From the NCBI RefSeq assembly GCF_040500475.1, contig NZ_CP159358.1:1302001-1366000 (forward strand): a stretch of 64,000 nucleotides of DNA. The letters are read 5' to 3'. The translations under genes and the position numbers were made by a program. This stretch comes from Bacillus sp. Bos-x628 (lineage in GTDB: Bacteria > Bacillota > Bacilli > Bacillales > Bacillaceae). Below the pieces are notes generated by a model. The model ran no database searches. It was not told the origin of the DNA and was given only the letters and a program-made list of their open reading frames with translations. Every line of letters starts with the position of its first letter. The stretch's first letter is position 1. Below, piece after piece: positions 9,423 through 17,492 of the stretch.

Positions 9423-9570
9423 CACCTTTCCCCCTTTGCATAGCTTCATTTTCAACCTTCGACCTTTATGTAAAATGACTTCTTCATTATTACAATTCAA
9501 CCCCTTCTGTTGAAAGATTCTAACAATTCCCATACAATCAGAAAAAGAGCATGAAGGAGGTTTTCATTCA

Positions 9571-10758
9571 ATGACAAAATCCACTTTACAAAAAAGTATT
9601 TATGAACGTCTTGATGAACAATATGAGGAAATGGTTGAAATCAGACGCTTTCTTCATATGAATCCAGAGCTTTCTTTTCAAGAAGTGGAAACAGCCGCTT
9701 TCATTGCAAGCTACTATGAGACATTAAACATTCCTACACGTACTCATGTTGGCGGTCATGGCGTATTAGCATTTATTGAAGGAGCGTCACCTGGGCCAAC
9801 GATTGCACTTAGAGCTGATTTTGATGCGCTTCCAATTCAAGATGAAAAAGACGTGCCATATCGCTCAACAAAACCCGGTGTGATGCACGCATGCGGTCAT
9901 GATGGACACACAGCGACACTTCTTGTATTAGCTAAAATATTACATGCGCATCGTGATCAATTAAAAGGGAAAATCGTGCTCATTCATCAACATGCTGAAG
10001 AGTATGCACCCGGCGGAGCTAAACCGATGATTGAAGACGGTTGCTTAGAGGGTGTTGATGTCATATTCGGGACCCATCTTTGGTCATCAGAACCTTGTGG
10101 CACCATTCTATATAAAAGTGGAAACTTCATGGCAGCAGCTGACCGCTTTTCTATTCAAGTGCAAGGAAAAGGAGGACACGGGGCACAGCCTCATCTCACA
10201 AAAGATGCTGTTTTAATTGGCTCACAAATTGTCGCAAACCTGCAGCAGGTTGTTGCCCGTAAAGTCAATCCAATTGAATCAGCAGTTGTGTCTGTTGGTA
10301 GTTTTGTCGCTGAAAATGCCTTTAATGTGATTGCAGATTCAGCCGTTTTGACCGGGACTGCGCGATCCTTTGAAGAAAGTGTAAGAATTACGATCGAACG
10401 TGAAATTGAACAGGTAGTGAAAGGTGTTTGTCAAATGAACGATGCCTCTTATACATATGAATATGTGAGAGGATATCCCGCTGTCAAAAATCATCCAAAA
10501 CCAACTGAATATATTGCTGAAATAGCGAAACATACAGAGGGTGTCACAGAAGTAAAAGAAGCGGAAACCCAAATGGGAGGCGAAGACTTTGCTTACTACC
10601 TTCAGCATGTGACCGGTACATTCTTTTACACAGGAGCCATGCCAGAAAACAGTAACCATATGTATCCGCATCATCATCCTAAATTTGATATCAACGAAAA
10701 GGCAATGCCTGTCGCTGCAAAAGTACTTGCGAATGCTGTACTTTCCTATGATGCATAA
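9571..10758 (+). CDS. yhaA: M20 family amidohydrolase/aminoacylase
   Basis: The 395-aa product is a complete M20D metallopeptidase-type amidohydrolase. Metal and catalytic motifs are visible: LRADFDALPIQDE (about residue 88), MHACGHDGHTA (about 108), the HAEEYAPGG segment and GGEDFAYY (about 335), plus a dimerisation lid domain around KGGHGAQPH. Members remove N-acyl groups from amino acids or amino-acid conjugates; the natural substrate here is not known. It is monocistronic, with GGAGG upstream of the ATG and a terminator after. In B. subtilis yhaA is next to ecsC; here a 2.9-kb toxin-remnant island separates them. Confidence 0.85.
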   Translation: MTKSTLQKSIYERLDEQYEEMVEIRRFLHMNPELSFQEVETAAFIASYYETLNIPTRTHVGGHGVLAFIEGASPGPTIALRADFDALPIQDEKDVPYRSTKPGVMHACGHDGHTATLLVLAKILHAHRDQLKGKIVLIHQHAEEYAPGGAKPMIEDGCLEGVDVIFGTHLWSSEPCGTILYKSGNFMAAADRFSIQVQGKGGHGAQPHLTKDAVLIGSQIVANLQQVVARKVNPIESAVVSVGSFVAENAFNVIADSAVLTGTARSFEESVRITIEREIEQVVKGVCQMNDASYTYEYVRGYPAVKNHPKPTEYIAEIAKHTEGVTEVKEAETQMGGEDFAYYLQHVTGTFFYTGAMPENSNHMYPHHHPKFDINEKAMPVAAKVLANAVLSYDA

Positions 10759-10766
10759 AAGAAAAG

Positions 10767-10820
10767 GACACTTACAGATAAATGGATCATCTTGTAGAGA
10801 AACGCATGTTTTTCTACAAG
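10767..10820. repeat. Left copy of island-flanking inverted repeat
   Basis: This 54-bp block aligns with the reverse complement of 13632-13686. It keeps the same order and spacing of a CACTTA...TAA-TGG dyad and the CTTGTAGA...CTACAAG hairpin. Both halves are themselves palindromic, so the inverted relation rests on the conserved spacing between them. Confidence 0.5.
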
Positions 10821-10833
10821 CTTTTTTATTTTT
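10791..10833 (+). terminator. Terminator of yhaA, left border of toxin island
   Basis: CTTGTAGA pairs with TCTACAAG over a 13-nt centre, followed by CTTTTTTATTTTT. A related hairpin sits at the other border (13632-13662), and the flanking segment 10767-10785 resembles 13667-13686. Confidence 0.8.
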
Positions 10834-10917
10834 AAAGTATGTATGATGAATGAAATAGATTAAAAAAGGCTTCCCACTCACCTGCCTAACTCTGCTAGTG
10901 GCAAACTTCTTCATTGC

Positions 10918-11336
10918 GCTAACATTTTGTTTTCTCCTAAACCGGCAGTAACTAAGCCCATAAAGTTGGGGTTAAAAGTACGAGAGAACTTAAGCATCCA
11001 GTTTTAGATAGTCCACCAGTAGGTAGTGCATTAAAAGATGATTTTTATCATAGCTTTAATGATGTAATTGATAACTACGCAGTTCATTCTAAGAGATTTG
11101 ATTTTCCAAATAGAAAAGGCCATATGGATTCGTTGTATCAAATAGAGGGCTCATTGGTTAAGTACGAAACGAAATATGTAAAAGTAAAGAACAACGCCCC
11201 TGAAATGTTACAGTCGAAAGAAATAAGGAATGGCGTGTTTGAATGGGTGGTAGATCCAACAACGAATACAGTGACCCATAGAACTTTTATACCTGGTGGC
11301 AAAGTGACAGGAAAAATAAATCAATGGGGGAAATAG
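10918..11336 (+). pseudogene. C-terminal fragment of a YeeF/LXG-type polymorphic toxin
   Basis: No start or N-terminal secretion domain is present. Coding similarity begins near 10918 (reading NILFSPKPAVTKPIKLG), switches frame near 10965-10985, and then stays open to 11336. The final part reads HPVLDSPPVGSALKDDFYHS, then FNDVIDNYA and later YQIEGSL, FEWVVDP and THRTFIPGGKVTG. These phrases are typical of the C-terminal domain shared by B. subtilis LXG toxins of the YeeF/YobL/YxiD group. The fragment is immediately followed, 4 bp later, by a gene with the layout of a cognate immunity protein. Loss of the front half plus a frameshift indicates an inactive remnant, or an orphan cassette usable for recombination. 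Confidence 0.7.
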
Positions 11337-11340
11337 AAAA

Positions 11341-11820
11341 TTGTATAAAACAGAAATAATCACAAAAAATGGTTTTGATTGTAACTGGTCTACGCTGTTT
11401 GTTGGTAGACAGTTTAATTTAATTTCTGCTTTAGAAGTAACAAACTATGCTGTTAAATACCTAGAAAATAATCCCAATACTAATAATGAATTAATCCTTG
11501 AATTAGCTAGGGAAAAAGAAGAAGTTAAAGTAGATAATATACTTGAAAGCATAACCTCTGACAATTCTTCGGAAGACATGAAGAGAGAGTATCATAAGTG
11601 GCTATATAGCACTATGAAAGAGACGTATAGTAACTCAACTGATGAAAATATCTTTGAAGAAATTGAAAATATTTTTTCAATCTTTAATACGCCTGAAAAT
11701 ATGTATGATTTTTTTAGAAAAGTTTCAGACGCATTTTATTACCCTCATGATTCACAAAATACAATTAAAGAGCTTGTAGAAGAGTTTTTAGAGACTGAAA
11801 AGGAATTGATTTTTAAATAA
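11341..11820 (+). CDS. Probable immunity protein for the preceding toxin fragment
   Basis: An intact 159-aa acidic protein starts with TTG at 11341, 9 bp behind GGGGG. It has an all-helical look, with WSTLFVGRQFNLISALEVTN near the start and many Glu/Asn residues. The pattern resembles the DUF2247 immunity-type family, but that is a weak recognition. Position directly behind a toxin C terminus is the main argument for an immunity role. It is the only unbroken gene of the three toxin modules. Its low GC matches the rest of the island and not the flanking core genes. Confidence 0.55.
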   Translation: MYKTEIITKNGFDCNWSTLFVGRQFNLISALEVTNYAVKYLENNPNTNNELILELAREKEEVKVDNILESITSDNSSEDMKREYHKWLYSTMKETYSNSTDENIFEEIENIFSIFNTPENMYDFFRKVSDAFYYPHDSQNTIKELVEEFLETEKELIFK

Positions 11821-11841
11821 CTAGAGAGTTTAAATAGAACG

Positions 11842-11868
11842 ATGGACTTTTAGTCCATTGTTTTCTTT
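11842..11868 (+). terminator. Terminator after the orphan immunity gene
   Basis: ATGGACT and AGTCCAT form a 7-bp stem with a 3-nt loop, followed by TGTTTTCTTTT. It lies directly upstream of the next toxin fragment, which therefore lacks its own promoter and start. Confidence 0.75.
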
Positions 11869-11888
11869 TAGATAACAATATCAATGCG

Positions 11889-12494
11889 TTGACGGGTAGA
11901 GACATGTTTGGAAATAAAATCTCGAAAGAACAGCAAGAAGCCAGCATGAACGCAGCGCTGGGGATGCTTTTGCCGTTTGGGGCGAAAGGGTTTCATGGGA
12001 AGATGGGGGTTAAAGGTAATTATGAAAAAGATAAATATTTTATAGGAACATTAAAAGGGGAGAAAATTAAATTAAGAGGAGTAGAAGTTAAAGAAATTAT
12101 TTATACTAAAAGACTTCCAGAAGAAACAGCGAAACTGAGAAAAGAATTTAATAGCTCTATTAGAAATAATTTCCTTAAAGAATTTGCTAACGACTCTAAA
12201 AAAGTAAAATATTTAATTAAAGCTGATTTAGGTGAACAAGATATCGTTAGGATGAAAGATGGTCTTAATCCTAGAGGATGGCAAGTACATCATAATTTAC
12301 CTTTAGATGACGGTGGAACCAATGATTTCACTAACTTAGTATTGATAAAGAACGATCCATACCACAAAGCAGTTACTAATGAACAAAACTCTTTAACTAG
12401 AGGACTGGCTCCAAAACAAAGTAAAATAATTAAATGGCCAATATTTGAGGATGATATTTATCCATCAAAAACTTTTAAAAGAAAGGAAGAATAA
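11889..12494 (+). pseudogene. Truncated polymorphic toxin: pretoxin TG segment plus HNH nuclease
   Basis: The frame opens after a TAG at 11835 and encodes LTGRDMFGNKISKEQQEA and then GMLLPFGAKG, a short pretoxin (TG-type) motif. A charged linker follows, and then a nuclease tail with WQVHHNLPLDDGGTNDFTNL and KNDPYHKAVTN, an HNH/ENDO VII-like fold whose HH and N/H residues appear intact. The N-terminal secretion domain (LXG or WapA-like) and the native start are absent; 11889 is only the first TTG. It abuts a broken SUKH immunity gene 2 bp later. The nuclease domain itself has no internal stop, so recent truncation is inferred. Without a delivery domain it is probably not a working effector. 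Confidence 0.7.
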
Positions 12495-12496
12495 AT

Positions 12497-12956
12497 ATGG
12501 TACATTGGAAAATTTCTTTATTAGAAATAGCAAAGATTGAGGAAAAGTATGGAAATTTACTTTGAGAGCCGGCATCAAACACAGATATTATAAAAATGAA
12601 TCATATTATTAAACAACGATTAGGAAGTATTGAATTACCTGCAACATTTATTGAGTTTTTGAAGCAGGTAAATGGTTTGGATTTTAATGGATTAGTGATC
12701 TATGGAGTAGATAAAACTCTACTAGATAACGAAAAAGATGAAAATATTCATGGTTTTATTGAGTCTAATGAGATATGGTACGAAAATGATTGGCAAAAGC
12801 AATATAATATTTTATGGAGATTCTGATACAGCGTGGTATTGTTATGATAAAGAAAAAGGTATGTACGTAGAACTTGATAAACCCTCGGGAACCTTCATAC
12901 AATCATTTGAAAGTTTTGATTCTATGTTAAGTGATGCACTTGAGACAGTTCTGTAA
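12497..12956 (+). pseudogene. Broken SMI1/KNR4 (SUKH) immunity gene
   Basis: ATG at 12497 begins a SUKH-type protein interrupted by TGA at 12563-12565 (codon 23). The frame continues through LPATFIEFLKQVNGLDFNG and LVIYGVD, typical SUKH text, to about 12800. It then shifts frame within an AT-rich run, and the tail reads IFYGDSDTAWYCYDKEKGMY and ends at 12956. One nonsense and one frameshift change together mean no full protein is made. Location right after the HNH toxin fragment fits SUKH proteins, which commonly neutralise nuclease toxins. Confidence 0.75.
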
Positions 12957-13020
12957 TTTTAAAAAATAAGCATTTTGTTGAATTTTGGATGTCCTGTGAC
13001 ATTCTTTTTCATTAGAAGAC

Positions 13021-13404
13021 GCACCTTTCCCTTATAATGGCGAATCTGGATACGGAACAAAGGTGTTGAAGGATCTGGACATACAAGTAAGGCAGTCGTA
13101 TAAGCACAGTTTACAAGGCATGTAGAAGAAGGTGTTATTCATGAATTTATTTTATCATCAGAGAAGGCTGGTCTGAAATCTTCCGAAATAAAAGGCACAC
13201 TTACAATTCATCAGTCATCCCTAGAGGGGTATGTACTGCATGTATTCAAAGTTTTGCAAATCCAAAAGTCAAGTCAGAGATATTTTTACAGTTATCAAAG
13301 ATGTATCCTGATTTAATAATCAAAGTAACCTCAGAAATTCAGACAGGAATAAAAGTTGCGGAAAGCTAAACTTTACTCTTAAGAATGGGCAACTTATTGA
13401 TTAA
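13021..13404 (+). pseudogene. Decayed deaminase-fold toxin C terminus
   Basis: Pieces in different frames give PFPYNGESGYGTKV, GSGHTSKAV (then a TAA near 13112), HVEEGVIHEFIL with GTLTIHQSS, VCTACIQSFANPKVKSEIF with MYPDLIIKVTSE and IKVAES, and finally NFTLKNGQLID ending at 13404. The HVE and CTAC elements look like the zinc-binding H[AV]E and CxxC of YwqJ-type or related bacterial toxin deaminases. At least three frame changes and one stop codon show it is dead. Exact family needs a profile search. Confidence 0.6.
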
Positions 13405-13422
13405 ATGTTGGAGGTTAATGCT

Positions 13423-13621
13423 TTGAAAGATACGCACTTTTAGAGCATTTTTTTAAATAATTATCTTATCATTAAAGATAAAAAAAGAAGTAGAAGATTT
13501 TTAGCATACCTTGAAAAAACTAAAATGAATACAAAAAAGATGTTATGACATTTTTTACGAACAAAGTATAAATAATCCTTCTAAGAAAGTTTATATCGAA
13601 TGGAAAGGGTGCCTACTGTAA
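13423..13621 (+). pseudogene. Decayed immunity gene after the deaminase toxin
   Basis: GGAGG lies 8 bp before a TTG at 13423. The reading LKDTHF is stopped by TAG, then continues in frame as SIFLNNYLIIKDKKRSRRFL and AYLEKTK to a TGA. A second frame carries CYDIFYEQSINNPSKKVYIE and WKGCLL to the TAA at 13621. Spacing 19 bp behind the toxin remnant suggests its immunity partner. Family not recognised. Confidence 0.45.
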
Positions 13622-13631
13622 AGGCACTCAA

Positions 13632-13686
13632 CTTGTAGAGAAACTCATGTTTCTTCTACAAGCTGAGCCACTTACGGATAAGTGGC
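13632..13686. repeat. Right copy of island-flanking inverted repeat, with terminator
   Basis: The CTTGTAG...CTACAAG hairpin (13632-13662) is followed by a perfect GCCACTTA...TAAGTGGC hairpin (13667-13686) and TTTTT on the plus strand. Reverse-complemented, the pair matches 10767-10820 in order and spacing. It can act as a terminator between the island and ecsC. Confidence 0.55.
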
Positions 13687-13691
13687 TTTTT

Positions 13692-14405
13692 CTATGTTTG
13701 ATTCATTTGTTTGAAGAATCTTACATGAAAAACATGGCGTGCGACATCCCCAAGGTGTCCAGTAAGCTGATGATTCGCCACTCCGCCAACAGCGGCACCA
13801 ACAACAGGCATACATTGAAACAGCTTCACAAGATCAATATCATCGCGATATTCTTGCTGAAAGCTGTACCAATCCATTTCCTCCCGGCTAGTGTCCCATT
13901 CGTCAATGACCTTCATCATTTTTTTACGGTGTGCACTGCTTGAGAAGGCTAGTTGAAAGATACACAGCAAGAAAAGCCTTTCCTCTTTTTGAGATAAGTC
14001 AAAGCCGTATATACATGCCAGCTCATAAAGGCATTTCATTTTAATGCTCAGTAATAGTGGAAAATCCGCCATTCCAAGGAATAGTCCGCCTGCACCAGTC
14101 CCAATTCCTTCGATGGTCGCTGTTTTTTGATAATACTTCACCTTCTCCTTTGCCAGCTCATTTCTCTCAAGGATGGATAAATGCTCGTCGACCACTGAAA
14201 ATGAAGTGAAATGAGTACCTGACACCGTAGATTCAACGATTGTTTTCATCGCACTTGTGATGACTTGATGAAATTTGGCGGGAATTCGGCGATTCACTTG
14301 CTGCTGAACTCCTTTTGAGAACCGTTCCAACTTTGAAGGTTTTCTTAAAAATCGTATTTGAAAAAGAATCGCCTCTTCATACAATTGACGTTCAGCTAAA
14401 TTCAC
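13692..14405 (-). CDS. ecsC: EcsC family protein
   Basis: The 237-aa EcsC-domain protein contains the conserved GIGTGAGGLFLGMADFPLLL segment (about residues 98-117) and ends near GAAVGGVANHQLTGHLGDVA. A GTG start at 14405 follows a strong GGGGGG ribosome site. It is the third gene of ecsABC, 51 bp behind ecsB. The role of EcsC is not settled; the ABC partners EcsAB affect secretion, intramembrane proteolysis by RasP, competence and sporulation in B. subtilis. No frame defect is seen. Confidence 0.9.
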   Translation of the reverse strand: MNLAERQLYEEAILFQIRFLRKPSKLERFSKGVQQQVNRRIPAKFHQVITSAMKTIVESTVSGTHFTSFSVVDEHLSILERNELAKEKVKYYQKTATIEGIGTGAGGLFLGMADFPLLLSIKMKCLYELACIYGFDLSQKEERLFLLCIFQLAFSSSAHRKKMMKVIDEWDTSREEMDWYSFQQEYRDDIDLVKLFQCMPVVGAAVGGVANHQLTGHLGDVARHVFHVRFFKQMNQT

Positions 14406-14456
14406 GTCATCCCCCCTTCATTTCATCATACGCCCATTTCAATCACACATTGCCAA

Positions 14457-15677
14457 TTATCTCATTTTTTTCAATCGGCTTTGTACGTATGGTTTGAATA
14501 AAACGAGAACAAATGTGAATGAAACAAGAAGGGCAAGTCCACTTCCCTTCAACCCTCCTGCTGGCAACAATGCTAAGCTAAGCAGAATAGATTGAATAAT
14601 GAGCACATTACGAACAAGGGCAAAAAAGCTTTGATCCTTTTCTTTCTGAGAGACTGGATAAAGTGCTTGTAATGATAGATGGGCAAAGTGCTTCGTTAAA
14701 GGGACAAGCTGCACGCCCGTAATAAATACTGTGAATAAAACAAGTGCAGATCCGACCCATTCTGTCACACCTGTATACAATATAATCAAAACAAACACGA
14801 CAGTTAATCTAAACACAAGACCAAAATAGTCATTTGAACGAATAAACGCTCTCATGTACATGTAAGAAAATGTTTTGCGTTGATTATATGGAACGAACTT
14901 GAACAACCAGTCCATATAAATCCTTCTTTTGACTTGCTTCTTTAAATGCGGCACATCTGTGAATAGATTCGCCAATCGATAAAAGCGCTGCTTCCGCTTT
15001 AATTCATCAGAAATATGCAATTCCCATTGAAAAGGCTGCTTTTTCACAGCATTTGTTAAATAAATGAGGTAAACCACATAAATGATATAAACAACGATTA
15101 CAATAGCATAAGCTGCCTGTAAAATGGTATAAACAAGAACCGTATTCAGTATAAATCGAAACCCCACATCAAGCCATCTGACATGTTTTCCTTGAAAATA
15201 TGTGATCCTCCACTGAATGGCTGTATTCAAGCCCTTTAAAATGAGCATTTGCGCCAAAATCAGTATATAAAACACGAGATCACCTGTAGTCACAGCAGAA
15301 TAAAGAGGAAGCGCAACAATTGATACGGCAATCAAAGGGAATAGCTGTGAGATGAAGCTAAAGTTGAATGCCTGTTTTAAATAGGGCTCCATCTTCGCTT
15401 CAAGAGGGAGTAAAAAGACCAAGTCTGCCTCTTTAATCAGTGTTCTAACATAGGAGCTTGTTAAGACAAAAGAGAAAACAATTGCCATCACCCAAAATGA
15501 CGGAAACTGAGAAGGAATTTCCTTCAGCCACCCGCTATACCAGCTCGCCCCGCCTGCAAGGAAAAAAATGAGCACAATCACAAGATGATCATTGAACATG
15601 TATTTTAAATATTTTCTAGTTTCTTGTACGTGTTCTTTTAATCGTGATTTCCAAATGGATTGTGTCGTTTTATTCAT
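14457..15677 (-). CDS. ecsB: ABC transporter membrane subunit EcsB
   Basis: This 406-aa integral membrane protein has roughly eight to ten hydrophobic segments, including pairs near residues 30-75, 105-145, 175-210 and 290-335 and a hydrophobic C terminus. It overlaps ecsA by 8 bp, so the two are translationally coupled. EcsB is the permease partner of EcsA; loss in B. subtilis impairs RasP-dependent cleavage of anti-sigma factors and protein secretion. The transported substrate is still debated (peptide export has been proposed). Confidence 0.92.
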   Translation of the reverse strand: MNKTTQSIWKSRLKEHVQETRKYLKYMFNDHLVIVLIFFLAGGASWYSGWLKEIPSQFPSFWVMAIVFSFVLTSSYVRTLIKEADLVFLLPLEAKMEPYLKQAFNFSFISQLFPLIAVSIVALPLYSAVTTGDLVFYILILAQMLILKGLNTAIQWRITYFQGKHVRWLDVGFRFILNTVLVYTILQAAYAIVIVVYIIYVVYLIYLTNAVKKQPFQWELHISDELKRKQRFYRLANLFTDVPHLKKQVKRRIYMDWLFKFVPYNQRKTFSYMYMRAFIRSNDYFGLVFRLTVVFVLIILYTGVTEWVGSALVLFTVFITGVQLVPLTKHFAHLSLQALYPVSQKEKDQSFFALVRNVLIIQSILLSLALLPAGGLKGSGLALLVSFTFVLVLFKPYVQSRLKKMR

Positions 15678-16410
15678 AGCTTTCTTCCTTTGTTAATTCT
15701 AAATAAAGATCATCAAGTGTCGCATCTCTCATATTGAACTGCTCTCTTAACTCTGCCAATGTGCCTTTTGCTCTAATTTCACCTTCGTGCAAAATAATAA
15801 AGGAATCACAGTAACGCTCAGCTGTCGCCAATATATGCGTCGACATGAGCACACTAGCACCGTTTTTCTTAGCAGCATTCATACGCTCTAATAGTGCATT
15901 AATCGCAAGAGGATCCAGGCCTAAAAACGGTTCATCAATGATATATAACTCTGGTTCAACTAAGAATGCACACATAATCATGACCTTCTGCTTCATTCCT
16001 TTTGAAAAGTGTGCAGGGAACCATTTCAGTCGTTTTTCCATACGAAATTCTTTTAACAATGGCGGCAGACGTTTTTCTAATTGTTCCTTTGTAACGCCAT
16101 ATGCCATCGCTGTCAGCTCTAAATGCTCTTTTAACGTTAACTCTTCATATAAGATAGGCGTTTCTGGAATATATGTAAATTGCGAACGATACGCCTCTTG
16201 ATCTTCCTGGAGTGTACGGCCGTTCAGTTCAATCGAACCTTTGTGAGGTTTCATTAACCCGATGATATGACGAATGGTTGTACTTTTTCCCGCTCCATTT
16301 AAGCCAATAAGGCCTACGATTTGATTTCTTTCTAATTCAAAAGAGATATTTTTGAGCACGGGATTCTTCGTATATCCACCCGTTACGTCTTTCACAGTTA
16401 AAAGGGACAT
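15670..16410 (-). CDS. ecsA: ABC transporter ATP-binding subunit EcsA
   Basis: The 246-aa ATPase has Walker A GLNGAGKST (about residues 37-45), a signature region HFSKGMKQKV and Walker B LYIIDEPFLGLD. The signature is FSKGM instead of LSGGQ, as usual in the EcsA group. The second of two adjacent ATGs (16410) is chosen, since GGA lies 8 bp upstream and it aligns with the MSLL start of B. subtilis EcsA. It is first in ecsABC and divergent from hit. Confidence 0.93.
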   Translation of the reverse strand: MSLLTVKDVTGGYTKNPVLKNISFELERNQIVGLIGLNGAGKSTTIRHIIGLMKPHKGSIELNGRTLQEDQEAYRSQFTYIPETPILYEELTLKEHLELTAMAYGVTKEQLEKRLPPLLKEFRMEKRLKWFPAHFSKGMKQKVMIMCAFLVEPELYIIDEPFLGLDPLAINALLERMNAAKKNGASVLMSTHILATAERYCDSFIILHEGEIRAKGTLAELREQFNMRDATLDDLYLELTKEESYE

Positions 16411-16509
16411 CATTTCGTTCCTTTCTTTCTTTTTTTCTTTATAGTACCAAAAACAAAAGATAATTTGAAATGTTTACCTAACAATAATCCATGAATAAAA
16501 AATAGGTGC

Positions 16510-16555
16510 ATTGGTCATCATAATCTATGTAGAAGAAATCAGCTTGATGACCAAT
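16510..16555. repeat. Long inverted repeat in the ecsA-hit intergenic region
   Basis: Two perfect 11-bp arms, ATTGGTCATCA at 16510-16520 and its complement at 16545-16555, flank a 24-nt loop. No T run follows. The remaining gap 16414-16894 has no gene I can support. A 13-bp direct repeat AAATGAGGTGTTT occurs at 16560-16572 and 16693-16705. Confidence 0.5.
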
Positions 16556-16796
16556 ATGAAAATGAGGTGTTTGTCAAAGGCAAAGAACCGCATACAAGTT
16601 GGTTTTTCATCTAAAAACCTTAGCTTCTGTTTTGCTTCACTGATTCTTGATTTTTGTGTCCTATACAACCTGTATATGACAAACCAAACGTCAAATGAGG
16701 TGTTTACGGCAGAAATAGCAGGCGTATGAGCATTTTATTCTAGTGAATAAAGTGTTCAAAAGGCATGACGTATGAATCCATCAGCATTTCTTCTAC

Positions 16797-16848
16797 AGGA
16801 GCAGGATGAGCGACCAAAGGAGTTCGCTTGTCCTGTTTTCTTTTTTGT
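16797..16848 (+). terminator. Terminator-like hairpin upstream of hit
   Basis: An imperfect stem built from AGCAGGA/TCCTGTT and AGCGA/TCGCT is followed by TTCTTTTTT. It ends about 46 bp before the hit start, with no coding gene clearly preceding it, so it may be a leader attenuator. Confidence 0.5.
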
Positions 16849-16894
16849 CACTTTTTGTGATACGATAAAGGAAAACAATGAGGAGTGACATTGC

Positions 16895-17323
16895 GTGAAC
16901 GACTGCATTTTTTGCAAAATTATTAGTGGAGACATCCCGTGTGCAAAGGTATATGAAGACGAGCATGTATTGGCTTTTCTCGATATTAGTCAAGTGACAA
17001 AAGGACATACCCTTGTCATCCCGAAAATACATAAAGATAACATTTATGAGATGACACCAGATGTATCCGATCATTACTTCCAAGCCATTCCGAGGATTGC
17101 AAGAGCCATCAAACAAGAATTTGAACCCATTGGGTTAAACCTTCTCAATAACAATGGTGAAAAAGCAGGGCAATCTGTCTTCCATTACCATATGCATATC
17201 ATTCCACGCTACGGCAAAGGTGATGGCTTTGGTGCTGTTTGGAAATCACACCAAGATCAATACACTTCAGAGGATTTAGCAGACATTTCTACTGCTATCC
17301 ACAAGCGGCTTACCTCATCTTAA
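16895..17323 (+). CDS. hit: HIT family nucleotide-binding hydrolase
   Basis: This 142-aa histidine-triad protein carries the catalytic HYHMHIIPR motif (about residues 99-107) and the N-terminal CIFCKIISGDIPCAKVYEDE zinc/HIT segment with two Cys. A GTG start at 16895 follows GAGGAG. HIT proteins of the Hint branch hydrolyse AMP-N linkages; the physiological substrate in Bacillus is not established. The gene is divergent from ecsAB, and its terminator overlaps the stop codon. Confidence 0.93.
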   Translation: MNDCIFCKIISGDIPCAKVYEDEHVLAFLDISQVTKGHTLVIPKIHKDNIYEMTPDVSDHYFQAIPRIARAIKQEFEPIGLNLLNNNGEKAGQSVFHYHMHIIPRYGKGDGFGAVWKSHQDQYTSEDLADISTAIHKRLTSS

Positions 17324-17340
17324 TTGATGAGGTTTTTCTT
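17312..17340 (+). terminator. Terminator of hit
   Basis: ACCTCATC and GATGAGGT pair around the stop codon and are followed by TTTTCTT. Confidence 0.85.
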
Positions 17341-17492
17341 TTTCAACATCCTTTTCCTAGGAAAACCCCTTCCCCTGACGCAAATATTAAGATATTTGTG
17401 ATGATTCGAATTTTTTCTCCAAATCCCTCAAATTTGTGATAGGATGGTCTTATCTTTTGATCCATTAACGCGAGAAATAGGGAGAGATTGTG

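Noticed and set aside
10339..10914. 191-aa minus-strand open frame
   Set aside because: Shadow of yhaA on the opposite strand; no ribosome site and an unusual residue mix.
16511..16729. 72-aa plus-strand frame between ecsA and hit
   Set aside because: It has a hydrophobic stretch but no ribosome site and overlaps inverted and direct repeats. Kept only as an observation.
17341..17492. T-box or CodY site before serC
   Set aside because: Only a loose AT-rich string; no T-box motif and a poor CodY match.
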